Assembly (NCBI GenBank): GCA_020638035.1
Contig: JACKJI010000015.1
Span: 1 to 46,426 of the forward strand
From: Hyphomicrobiaceae bacterium
GTDB lineage: Bacteria; Pseudomonadota; Alphaproteobacteria; Rhizobiales; Hyphomicrobiaceae
DNA: 46,426 bases
Reading direction: 5' to 3'
The position numbers and the translations under genes are program-made. The notes beneath the pieces are model-generated. The model searched no databases. It was not told where the DNA came from and worked only from the letters and a program-made list of their open reading frames with translations. Positions 34,697 to 43,387 of this stretch are shown here, one piece after another (position 1 is the stretch's first letter; each line of letters begins with the position of its first letter).

Positions 34697-34726
34697 AAAA
34701 CGCCCCGGTGATGCCGGGGCGTTTTT
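34697..34726. terminator. Bidirectional intrinsic terminator between phaB and the NYN gene
   Basis: AACGCCCCGG pairs perfectly with CCGGGGCGTT around loop TGATG. It has T5 on the plus side and T4 on the minus side. It can end both the phaAB transcript and the convergent NYN transcript. Confidence 0.9.
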
Positions 34727-34769
34727 CGTTGTTGTTGTCGTGTCTTCAATCGTTGTCAGATGCCGGATC

Positions 34770-36854
34770 TCAGCGCAGACCACGGCGGACAATGCGCGGG
34801 AACTCGTCGCCACCCAGATCGTCGGCCGGCGCCGCAAAGCGCTCGTTTGTCTGCGGGGTCACGCCCGTCGGCTGCTGCTGTTGCGTGGGGCCGGAGCCGA
34901 GCCAGCGATCCGCAGGAGGCGCTGGACCATCGGTCCCGGTCGCCTGCAATTGCTGCTGGTAGGGCGGCTGTTGTGCAGTGCGTCCAGCCGGAGCGCGACT
35001 TTGCGGCGCTGCAGGGCCCGCAAACCAGGCATCGATCAGATCGAGTTCATCCGCTGACAATGTCAGGCCCTGACTGCGGCAGCGAGCGACGACGAAATTG
35101 CGGAAGCGGCCGGCGAAGAGCTTGGCTGAGGCGCCCTGGTCGAACCACGGATCGGTCTCGCTGATGACGTCCAGGATAAAGCGGATGTCATCACGCCGCG
35201 TCTCGATGCCCTGTTCTTGCGCACGCTGGGCAATGCTGGTCAGCGTCTGTTGGCCGTTGAGACCATTCTGATTGATCTCCTGGGCCATGACGTCGAACAT
35301 CGCGCGATACTCGGGCGGCGACAGCGGCGGCGCCTGACAGGCCTCGTGGATACGCGCAATGGAGCGCTGAATGGCCGTTGCGCCATTGTCGGCGGGGCGC
35401 GCTGCGGTCGTGGCGGCAGCAGCAGGCGCCGGAGCCGGGTTCTGCGCAGGCTGGCGGGGAGCTGCCGCCGTTGGCTGGCTGGCGGCCGGTTGTGGCGCAG
35501 GGCTCGCAGCCGGGATGGGCGACGGCTGACGCTCAGGAGCACGCAACTGTGGCTGAGGCGCTGGTGCCGCCTGGCGCGGCGGCTCGGTAATGGGCTGCTG
35601 CGCCACATAGGTCGCCGCCTGCGTCTGACGCTCCGGCAGCGCCAGGGGCGCGGCCGCGAACGGCTGCCCGCGATCATGGCGCGCATCCAGCGTTTGTTGG
35701 GGCGTCGGCTCAGCGCGCTGTTCGCGGGTGGCGGCAGCGGCCGGTTTTGCAGCGAAGTAGTGCTCGCGATGCTCAGTGCGAGGCGTGGGCGCTTCCAGAC
35801 GCGGCTCGATACGCGTATCGCGGGCAAATGCCGCGGCGGAAGGTGCTGCCGCTGGCATCTGCACGTGCGGAGCAGGAGCAGGCTGAGCCGGGGGCGCTGG
35901 GATCGGTGCAGCCGCAGCCGGCGCACGCGGAGCCTCAAGCATCGGCTCGGGCTCGTGCGTGATTTGGCGGCTCGCGTCGTAGACGAAGTAGGGCGGCTGC
36001 TCGTTGAGGCGCATCTCCTCAGGCAGGCTCTTCAGCAACAGGTCACGGAACGAGCCGGTGCCGCCCCATGCCGTGCCAACCGTGCGGTCGTGACCAAGCG
36101 TGCGCACGGCGCGGTCGGCGAGCGCCTCGAGCGGCACGGGTTGGCCTGCGGAGCGAACCGCGGTGACGACTTCCTTGATGATCTCACGGCGCGATTGATC
36201 GAGTTCGGCGGCGGCGGGAAGCGCAGGCTGGTGGGCGAGCGCTGCTTGGTCTTCCGAATCGTTGCGAGCGCGGCCTTCGAGCAGCAGCGCAATCAGATCG
36301 CTCTCACGAATCTCGCCGTCGGAGATCGCCGTATATGGGGCTGCTGTGTAGTCGTTGGCAAAGATCACCGTGCGGCGTGCATGCGCCCTGAGGCGATGCA
36401 GCAGCGGGGTGAAATCGGCATCTCCCGACAGGATGATGAACTCGTCGAAGTATGTATCGTGGGTGAGGTAGTCGCGCACATCCATCACCATGCGGATGTC
36501 CGAAGAGTTCTTCAGCTGCGCGGTGAGTGGCGGGCAATCGATCACCTCGAATCCGGCGCGCAGGAAGTGGTGCCGGACGAAGGGGAACGAATTCATGTCG
36601 GTGGAATTGTCATTGGAATTCCGCCGCGGCACGGGATTGCCGTAGCAGCGGTTCATGACGATCCGGCGCTGTGCATCGACTGCCAATCCGTTGGTCGGCG
36701 TGATGAGACGCCCGCTCAACAGCTCGGAGAGCCACAACGGCGCATCCTTGGCGAAGCGCTTGGCCGCTTCCTCACTCTTGCGCTTGAGCGACAGGTAAAT
36801 GTTGTCGTAGTCGACAAAGACCGTGCTCAAGATCGCGCCCGGCTCACGCTTCAT
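34770..36854 (-). CDS. NYN (LabA-like) ribonuclease with LOTUS domain and long Pro/Ala linker
   Basis: A 694-residue protein. Residues ~8-190 are an NYN/PIN-like nuclease domain: TVFVDYDNIYLSL, SDIRMVMDVRDYL, FIILSGDADFTPLLHRL and TVIFANDY supply the conserved Asp residues for metal-dependent RNA cleavage. Residues ~222-295 (EIIKEVVTAVRSAGQPVPLE ... FRDLLLKSL ... YFVYD) fit an OST-HTH/LOTUS domain, known to bind RNA (G-rich or G-quadruplex in studied cases). About 200 Pro/Ala/Gln-rich residues follow, then a second folded region (~495-611: IARIHEACQAPPLSPPEYRA, TLTSIAQRAQEQGIETRRDD) of unknown identity. An ATG 7 codons upstream (36875) is possible; AGGGGG before 36854 favours the shorter form. 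RNA target unknown. Confidence 0.87.
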   Translation of the reverse strand: MKREPGAILSTVFVDYDNIYLSLKRKSEEAAKRFAKDAPLWLSELLSGRLITPTNGLAVDAQRRIVMNRCYGNPVPRRNSNDNSTDMNSFPFVRHHFLRAGFEVIDCPPLTAQLKNSSDIRMVMDVRDYLTHDTYFDEFIILSGDADFTPLLHRLRAHARRTVIFANDYTAAPYTAISDGEIRESDLIALLLEGRARNDSEDQAALAHQPALPAAAELDQSRREIIKEVVTAVRSAGQPVPLEALADRAVRTLGHDRTVGTAWGGTGSFRDLLLKSLPEEMRLNEQPPYFVYDASRQITHEPEPMLEAPRAPAAAAPIPAPPAQPAPAPHVQMPAAAPSAAAFARDTRIEPRLEAPTPRTEHREHYFAAKPAAAATREQRAEPTPQQTLDARHDRGQPFAAAPLALPERQTQAATYVAQQPITEPPRQAAPAPQPQLRAPERQPSPIPAASPAPQPAASQPTAAAPRQPAQNPAPAPAAAATTAARPADNGATAIQRSIARIHEACQAPPLSPPEYRAMFDVMAQEINQNGLNGQQTLTSIAQRAQEQGIETRRDDIRFILDVISETDPWFDQGASAKLFAGRFRNFVVARCRSQGLTLSADELDLIDAWFAGPAAPQSRAPAGRTAQQPPYQQQLQATGTDGPAPPADRWLGSGPTQQQQPTGVTPQTNERFAAPADDLGGDEFPRIVRRGLR

Positions 36855-37149
36855 GCTGAAAGGCCCCCTAAACATCGCCGCATTCCAGAACTCCTTGTGG
36901 CAGTTTTCTGTGAGTCGCGTTGGTGCGGCAAGCGAAGCGGCGGCGGTTCCTTGGATAGCCGCTGCTTTATCCGCGTTTTCAACAGATTGCTTGATTGTGT
37001 CGCAGGGGATCGTGAGTGGATAACTGTCACGTGCTGCGGCTCGATGTGACCGCGATGCATCAATTCGTCGGCGACGAGAAAATCTGGCGTTGGTCAGCCG
37101 GCCGAAAGGCGCTCGTGCTGCGTCGCACTGGTCTGCTCAATACGCGGGA

Positions 37150-37632
37150 TTATGAGAGGGGCGTCTCGCTGTCAGGGCTCCAGCCCGGGGGCGCCATGCG
37201 GAATCCGGAGAACTCGAAACCGGGTGCAACGGTGCAGCCGACAAGCGTCCAAGGGCCGAGGCTCTCGGCCTGTTGCCAGGTGTCGCGCGGGACGATGCCC
37301 TGCGGTCGCTCGCCCGCGGCGATGTCCTGTCCGAGGCGCACGCGCTCAACGCGACCGCCCTCCGGTGGCGCGAGGCTCAACAGCAGGGGCGCGCCCGCGT
37401 GCCAGTGCCAGGTCTCCACCGCATCGACCGTATGCCAGCGCGAGACGACGCCGGCAGGCAGCAGGAAGTAGATCGCCGTCGACAGTGCGCGGTTGGAGCC
37501 GGGCAGGGTGGCCGGATCCCGGAACGTCTCGCGGTAGAAGCCGCCCTCTGGATGCGGCGCGAGGTCGAGCAGGCGCACGACCTCTTCGGCGGTGAGGCTG
37601 GCCGGTGTCGGCATGTCGAGCCCATCAGCCAC
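37150..37632 (-). CDS. Cupin-fold protein, DUF985 family
   Basis: A 160-residue single-domain cupin. Recognisable blocks: LTAEEVVRLLDLAPHPEGGFYRETF, STAIYFLLPAGVVSRWHTVDAVETWHWHAGAPLLL and the C-terminal LVGCTVAPGFEFSGF. The His residues in SRWH and WHWHAG could bind metal. The biochemical role of this family is unknown. The GTG at 37630-37632 overlaps the gloB stop by 8 bases; an ATG six codons on (37614) is an alternative. The coupling to gloB recurs in Rhizobiales, but no functional link is established. Confidence 0.9.
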   Translation of the reverse strand: MADGLDMPTPASLTAEEVVRLLDLAPHPEGGFYRETFRDPATLPGSNRALSTAIYFLLPAGVVSRWHTVDAVETWHWHAGAPLLLSLAPPEGGRVERVRLGQDIAAGERPQGIVPRDTWQQAESLGPWTLVGCTVAPGFEFSGFRMAPPGWSPDSETPLS

Positions 37633-38392
37633 GGTTCTTGCGCTCGCGGATCTCGGCGAATACCTGCCATGCCGGTGCGCCGGTCATCTTGAGGCGCTCC
37701 TGAATGGCAGGAACGTGAGCGCGCAGAAAAGGATTGGTGGCAAGCTCGGCGGCAATCGTGGTCGGCAGTGTCGGCTTGTGCTCCACGCGCAGCGCTTCGA
37801 CCTCCGCCATGCGCTTTTTCAATGCGGCATTCTCGGGCTCGATCGTCAACGCGAAGCGTCCGTTGGAGAGGGTGTATTCGTGTCCGCAGTAGACGCGCGT
37901 GTCGCCCGGCAACGCGGCGAGCTTCTGCAGCGAGGCGTACATCATTTCGGGCGTGCCCTCGAAAATGCGCCCGCAGCCCATGGCAAAGAGCGTGTCCCCG
38001 GCGAAGGCGACGGCATTGGACGGGATGTAATAGGTGACATGGCCAAGCGTGTGGCCGGGTGTCTCGATCACGTGCACGTCGGCTTTGCCGAAGTTCAGCG
38101 TATCGCCTTCCGCCACGGTCTCATCGATGCCAGTGATCTTTTGTGCTTCGCCCTTGGGGCCGATCACCTTGCATCCGGTCTCGGACTTGAGCTCTTGGAT
38201 GCCGCCGACGTGGTCGTGGTGGTGGTGCGTGACGAGGATGTGGGTGAGCGTCCAGCCCTTTTCGGCAAGTGCCGCGCGCACATCGTCGGCATCGGGCGCG
38301 TCGATTGAAGCCGTCGCACCGGTCGCCGGATCGTGGATCAGCACGCCGTAATTGTCGTCGAGACACGGGAAGAGATGGATGTCGAGTGGCAA
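37625..38392 (-). CDS. gloB: Hydroxyacylglutathione hydrolase GloB (glyoxalase II)
   Basis: A 255-residue metallo-beta-lactamase-fold hydrolase that splits S-D-lactoylglutathione into D-lactate and glutathione, completing methylglyoxal detoxification. The metal motif is THHHHDHVGG; further ligands lie in TPGHTLGH, FAGDTLFAMGCGR and YCGHEYTLSN. The C-terminal glutathione-site segment (ATNPFLRAH) is intact. Start MPLDIHLFPCLDDNYGVLI is family-typical. Upstream, where related genomes usually carry a divergent SAM methyltransferase, lies the TRAP cassette. Confidence 0.97.
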   Translation of the reverse strand: MPLDIHLFPCLDDNYGVLIHDPATGATASIDAPDADDVRAALAEKGWTLTHILVTHHHHDHVGGIQELKSETGCKVIGPKGEAQKITGIDETVAEGDTLNFGKADVHVIETPGHTLGHVTYYIPSNAVAFAGDTLFAMGCGRIFEGTPEMMYASLQKLAALPGDTRVYCGHEYTLSNGRFALTIEPENAALKKRMAEVEALRVEHKPTLPTTIAAELATNPFLRAHVPAIQERLKMTGAPAWQVFAEIRERKNRG

Positions 38393-38503
38393 GGCTCGCG
38401 CTCCTCGCTGGCCGGTGGTGGTTCAGTGCACAGGCTTTCGCCGATGCTCGTGGTGGGTGTGTTGTGACGCAGGATGGATGTGATGTCGAGGCGCGTGATG
38501 TGC

Positions 38504-38878
38504 TCAACGATGCGCGCCGGGACACGAGGCGATCACGAGGGGTGCGTTATCCGCCGTTGCCCCGATCTCACGACAGCCCACGTCTGTGCATACGCGCCAG
38601 CGTCCCGCCGGACCGCCGTTGTTGGCAAGCCGCAGCTCTGGTACGCGCAGCGCGGGCGGCGTGTAGCGCCACCAGCCGTCGACGAGGCGCGCGTCCTCAG
38701 GCGGCTCCATGCCGGCCCCCGAGCCTTTGATGCGCGCTTCCATCAGCACGAGGCTATCGCCATCGTTGCGCCAGTCCTCTTCCCAGCCCGACTTCTCGAC
38801 CGTGTGGGTCCACGCGAGCGTGAAGGTATTGAGGGCGATCACGGTGAGTTTGGCGCCCTCGATCAGGCAGATCGGCAT
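38504..38878 (-). CDS. DUF1850 protein of TRAP-TAXI cassette
   Basis: A 124-residue protein (MPICLIEGAKLTVIALNTFTLAWTHTVEKSGWEEDW) of the DUF1850 family, small proteins almost always encoded beside TAXI-type TRAP transporters; function unknown. Two Cys lie near the C-terminus (VCTDVGCREIG). A weak N-terminal hydrophobic stretch is not a full signal. The frame extends upstream over the permease C-terminus, but the ATG at 38876-38878, 8 bases after the permease stop, is preferred. Last gene of the cassette. Confidence 0.85.
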   Translation of the reverse strand: MPICLIEGAKLTVIALNTFTLAWTHTVEKSGWEEDWRNDGDSLVLMEARIKGSGAGMEPPEDARLVDGWWRYTPPALRVPELRLANNGGPAGRWRVCTDVGCREIGATADNAPLVIASCPGAHR

Positions 38879-38886
38879 CACAGTGC

Positions 38887-41011
38887 TCAGGTCTTCGCCG
38901 TTGCCGCGTGATGGCGCGTGCGCCACCAGTGCAAGGCGAACGTCACAATCGCGAGGGCAAGGCCGAGTTCGTCGGTCATCGGCAGAGCCGCGATGAGCAG
39001 CCCGGCGGCACCGGCAGCGAGGATGCGCTCCCACCAGACCATGTGCGTCTTGAGGAAGCCGATCACCGCAGCTCCCCACAAGGAGATGGCGATCAGCACC
39101 TTGACGACGATGTAGGCCACTGCAACCGGGTAGCCGTAGGCCTGAGACAGTGGCCCGCCGTCCTGAAGCATCAGCGCCGGCGTGTAGACCGCCATGAACG
39201 GAATGACGAAGCCGGCGGCCGCCACCTTCACCGCTTCGAGGGAAATTCGGAAACCCGATTCCTTTGCAATGGGTGCGGCGGCAAAGCAGGCGAGCGCCAC
39301 CGGCGGCGTCAGATCGGCGAGGATGCCGAAGTAGAAGACGAACATGTGGGAGACGATCAGCGGCACGCCGAGTTGCTCCAAGGCGGGCCCTGCGAGCGAG
39401 GACGTGATGATGTAGTTGGGAATCGTCGGGATGCCCATGCCGAGGATGATGCAGGTGATCATCGTCAGCACGAGCGAGAAAAAGAGGCTCTCCTTGCCGA
39501 CCGAGACGATGAAGCCACCGAAGGTGGTTGCGGCGCCCGTCAGCGTCATGGTGCCGATGATGATGCCGACGATGGCGCAGGCGATACCGACGGATAGTGC
39601 CGTCTTGGCGCCTTCGGCGAGACCGACGATGGCGCTCCAGACGGTGGCTCGGCCATGCCGCATCGCCATGTTGATGAGGACAAGGGCGGCGATGCCGAGG
39701 CCGACGATGCCGATGCCGTATTTCAGGAAGGCGGCGCCGACGATGCCGAGGCCGATCCAGAAGATGAAGCGCAATACGCCTTCCGGCAGGCCGAGCGCGG
39801 CGGAGGCCCCGAGGATTAAGAGCACGGTGAGCGCCAGACCGACCGTGCCGGCAAACAAGGGCGTATAGCCCGAGAACAGCAGGTAGACGAGCATGGCAAG
39901 CGGCAACAGCAGATGCCAGCCCTTTATCAGCGCGGCGCGGGCGGAGGGAAGCTCGTCACGTGAGAGGCCGAGCAGCGCGCGTTTGCCAGCCTCCAGATGC
40001 ACCATCCAGAACGCGGAGGCAAAGTAGAGAATGGCGGGGACCACCGCCGCCTTGACGATCTCCGAATAAGGAACGTCGAGTGTTTCGGCCATGATGAAGG
40101 CAACAGCGCCCATCACCGGCGGCATGATCTGCCCGCCCATCGATGATGTCGCCTCGACGCCACCGGCGAACGCAGCGCGATATCCGAAACGCTTCATCAG
40201 GGGAATCGTGAATTGGCCCGTCGTCACGACGTTGGCGACGCCAGAGCCGGAGATCGTTCCCATCATGCCCGAGGAGATGACGGAGACCTTCGCTGCGCCG
40301 CCGCGGCTGCCGCCGACGAGGCCGAGCGAGACGTCGGTGAAGAGCTGCACCATGCCGGCGCGCTCCAGGAACGCACCAAACAGAATGAACAGGAAGATGT
40401 AGGTCGACGACACGTAGGTCGGAATGCCGTAGATGCCTTCTGTACCGAACGCCATGTGATCGACCACCTGGGAGAAATCATAGCCGCGGTGGTTGAGCGG
40501 TGCGGGCAGCAGGTGGCCAAGGAAACAGTAGAGAAGAAATGTGCCGGCGAGGATCGGCAGGGCCGGGCCCATCAGCAGGTAAGTGGCGATGAACAGGACG
40601 GCGAGCGCAATGAGGCCGACGATGATGTCGAGTTCAGTGGGGTCTCCCGATCGCAGGATCAGCGCTTTGTATTCCCACCACTGGTAAAGAGCGACGGCGA
40701 ATCCGACGAGGCCGAGGATCCCGGCGACGACGTGCCACGCAGCGGGCCGTGGCGGGCGGCGGCAGCGCAGCGGAAACACCACGCAGCATCAGGAAGCCGA
40801 CGTGGAATGAGGCGCACCAGCGGTTGGGCAGGTCGACGACGTGGGCGGCGGTGGCGATCTGGAACAGCGAAAAGAGGATGGCGATCGCGAACAGCAATTT
40901 GCCTTCCAGCGTGTCGGGGAAGGTCTGGGCGAGCGGATCGTGCAGCTCCAGGTCGGCGCTCTCGGCTGCCGCCACGGCCTCACCATTCGTGGTGCGGTTG
41001 TCGCTGCTCAT
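38887..41011 (-). pseudogene. TRAP transporter fused permease (4TM/12TM), interrupted by a single frameshift
   Basis: Two overlapping frames together make one TAXI-associated TRAP permease of about 708 codons. The first frame (41011 to ~40785) gives the N-terminal part (LEGKLLFAIAILFSLFQIATAA ... FHVGFLML). The second (from ~40782) continues with PLRCRRPPRPAAWHVVAGILG and the remaining helices, including YIFLFILFGAFLERAG, GTISGSGVANVVTTGQFTIP and ILGMGIPTIPNYIITSSL. The junction ATG-CTG-C-GTG-GTG-TTT has one base too many for continuous reading. A GTG restart at 40780-40782 could in principle make a shortened protein. Otherwise intact, so the lesion is recent or a sequencing error. It belongs with the TAXI protein upstream and DUF1850 downstream, a sodium- or proton-driven uptake system. 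Confidence 0.85.
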
Positions 41012-41109
41012 AGGATAGCGTCTCTCGGCCGGTTCTGGGAGCGAGCACGGCGTGTCGTCCTTGTGTCGGCATGGGGCCGCCTAAGGACGCGCAGATGCCG
41101 GTTTGCCTG

Positions 41110-41149
41110 CTGGGGAAAGCAAAGAGCCGGAGCACGTTGGCTCCGGCTC
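41110..41149 (-). terminator. Hairpin between TAXI gene and permease
   Basis: GAGCCGGAG (41124-41132) pairs with CTCCGGCTC (41141-41149) over an 8-base loop. Reading minus, the stem is followed by TTTGCTTTCC. It starts 16 bases after the TAXI stop, suggesting partial termination ahead of the permease gene. Confidence 0.7.
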
Positions 41150-41165
41150 ATGCCCTCGAGCCTGG

Positions 41166-42137
41166 CTATTTCAGCAGGCCCTTCTCCTTGTAGAAGCGTT
41201 CGGCACCCGGATGCAGCGGCACCGGCACGCCCTTTATCGCCGTCTCCAGATTGATCGCCTTGGCGGCCTTGTGGGCGGCCACCATCTGATCGAGGTTCTC
41301 GAACATGGACTTGGTCATCTGGTAGACGACCTCCTCGGGCACATCGGCATGCGTGACAAGGATGTTGCGCACCGCAAGTGTCGGCACCGCAGCGGCTTGC
41401 CCCTCGTAGGTGCCAGCCGGAATCTCGGTGGCGACGTAGGGAGGACCGAGTTTCTCTGCGACCTCGGCCGGCACGGCGACGACCTGGATCGGCAGCGATG
41501 TCGCAAGATCGCGGATCGAGGCGACGCCGAGGCCCGCCGACTGGAGCGTCGCATCGAGCTGGCGGTTCTTGATCAGCTCGACGGATTCGGCGAACGGCAG
41601 GTATTCCGTCTTGCCGAGATCCTTGTAGCTGAGGCCCATCGCCCCGAAGATCGCGCGGGCGTTGAGTTCGGTGCCGGACTTAGGCGCCCCGACAGAAAGC
41701 CCTTTACCTTTGAGGTCGGCGAACGTAGCGACGCCGCTGTCCTTCGACGCAACGATCTGGATGTAGTTGGGATAGACCGCGGCAATGCCACGCAGCTTGT
41801 CGAGCTTCTCCTTGAAGCCGGCTTCCGCATCGCCTTCCCAGGCGAGTTTCACCGAGTCGCCGAGCGCCAGCGCGATCTCGCCCTTGCCCTTCTGCAGCAG
41901 GTTGAGATTCTCCACCGACGCCTTCGTCGATTGCACCTGCGGGCGCGCGCCCGGAATCTTTTCACCGTAAATTTTCGACAGCGCAACGCCGAGTGGATAA
42001 TAGACGCCCGACGTGCCGCCGGTCAGAATGTTGATGAACGTGTCAGCCTTGGCCGGAAGCGTGGCAAGGCCCGAAGCCGAATGCGCGCTGGCCACGCCTA
42101 GGATCGTGGCGGTCCGTCGTGCGGACGAATGCAGCAT
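41166..42137 (-). CDS. TAXI-family TRAP transporter solute-binding protein
   Basis: A 323-residue periplasmic receptor. An N-terminal signal (ARRTATILGVASAHSASGLA ... LPAKA) precedes DTFINILTGGTSGVYYPLGVALSKIYGE, the family's opening strand and glycine-rich turn. Further family blocks are SVENLNLLQKGKGEIALALGD, LRGIAAVYPNYIQIVA, LKGKGLSVGAPKSGTELNAR and PLHPGAERFYKEKG at the C-terminus. Ligand unknown; TAXI proteins with known ligands bind organic acids such as glutamate or 2-oxoglutarate. GGGAGAA 8 bases before the ATG marks the start. First gene of the cassette. Confidence 0.93.
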   Translation of the reverse strand: MLHSSARRTATILGVASAHSASGLATLPAKADTFINILTGGTSGVYYPLGVALSKIYGEKIPGARPQVQSTKASVENLNLLQKGKGEIALALGDSVKLAWEGDAEAGFKEKLDKLRGIAAVYPNYIQIVASKDSGVATFADLKGKGLSVGAPKSGTELNARAIFGAMGLSYKDLGKTEYLPFAESVELIKNRQLDATLQSAGLGVASIRDLATSLPIQVVAVPAEVAEKLGPPYVATEIPAGTYEGQAAAVPTLAVRNILVTHADVPEEVVYQMTKSMFENLDQMVAAHKAAKAINLETAIKGVPVPLHPGAERFYKEKGLLK

Positions 42138-42427
42138 GGTCGTTTTCTCCCAAAAGCCGTTTTTCAGGACCCGGATCGGATCATCTTCGTGATCTCGGCA
42201 GGGTCTGCGCTTGGTCCGGGCTCCATCGCCCGGGCAGGCGCGATATGACAATCTCGGCGGATGGCGCCTATACCCCAGTTGCACTAATCAGGTCTCCAGA
42301 AATCCCTTGTGAATCCGAGACTAATTGTTGTGCAGATCCGATGGCGCATCGCGCCGAACGATGCTGGAAGACCGGTCGCGGCGCGGTGGACTTGCGCGGT
42401 GCGTGAAAATTCCATTCATTGCAGCGC

Positions 42428-43252
42428 ATGCAGCAGGATGTCGTCGAGCTTCGACGGCCTATTCGAGCGCCTCTGGGCATGTCGTTGGCGCGCTGCAGCG
42501 CCACATCCGCGCGCGCTGGGCGTCAGTGAAGGGCAGCGATACTCTGGTCGGTTCAGGCTTTGCGCCGCCTATCTGGCAGGGGATGCGCCGGGCGAGGCGA
42601 GGCGTGTCGCGGGCACTGATGCCAGCGACGCAGGGCGTGCGCTCCGTCTGGCCGCGCGAGGGCGGCGTGCTGGCAGCACTTGCCGAGGAAGACAAGCTGC
42701 CGCTGCCTGACGGCATGTATGACAAGCTGCTTTCGCGTGCACTGTCACGGAGAACGCCGGAGCAATCCGGCCCCATGCTGCGCGATTTGGTGTGCTGGCG
42801 CCTCAGGGCAGTCTCATCGTGGTGGTGCCGAACCGTCGTCGGCGTCTGGCGCGCATCGACACGACGCCACCGTTCCGGACAGGGGGCCCTACAGCCGCCG
42901 GCAGCTGAGAGAAGCTCGCTTGCCGACGCGCTGCCGGTTACACCGGTCCAGTGGGCAACCGCGCTCTATGTTCCGCCGTTCGACAGGCGCCTTGTTTTGC
43001 GCTCGGCGGGCGCCATCGAGCAGCTCGGTGCGCGCTTCACGCCCGGGTTCGCCGGAGTGGTGATCGTTGAAGCCAAAAAGGACGTTGTGGCGACGATCGG
43101 CAAGGTGGTGCGAGCCCCCCGTTATAAGCGAGGTGGCGGCCGCGAGGGCGGTGACCGCACTGGGCGCTGCGGGCTGCCAGAAAAGCGTTCATGTTTGCGC
43201 CAATATCGGCGTCTGGCGGGTGTCCGTCAGCGTGCGCCCGGCATGAAATGAC
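42428..43252 (+). pseudogene. Decayed class I SAM-dependent methyltransferase
   Basis: Family phrases appear in order but in shifting frames. These are MQQDVVELRR (42428), LQRHIRARWASVKG (about 42490-42535), AAYLAGDAPGEARRVAG (about 42566-42615), ALMPATQGV and REGGVLAALAEEDKLPLPDG (42613-42720). Then VVPNRRRRLARIDTTPPF (about 42820-42875, partly in another frame), GPYSRRQLREA, ALYVPPFDRRLVLRSAGAIEQLG and FAGVVIVEAKKDV (42960-43090). This is the methyltransferase usually encoded divergently next to gloB in related bacteria. At least four frame changes and internal stops make it non-functional. Its 5' end lies 290 bases from the TAXI gene start. The end coordinate is approximate. Confidence 0.75.
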
Positions 43253-43387
43253 GCATGAGTGCAACACTTACGCTCGTGGGCGGGTATAACTGGTCCCGCA
43301 AACTTGTGGCGGACGGGCGGAAGCGGTTGACGTGCTGCCGCCACTGGCGCGGACTGCACTGCGACGACGAGAGATTTGAGGGTTTCG

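Noticed and set aside
35217..37049. 610-codon open frame antisense to the NYN-LOTUS gene
   Set aside because: It is very rich in Arg, Gly and Leu and has no domain, while the opposite strand has clear NYN and LOTUS motifs. It is open because of the GC-rich codons of the Pro/Ala linker.
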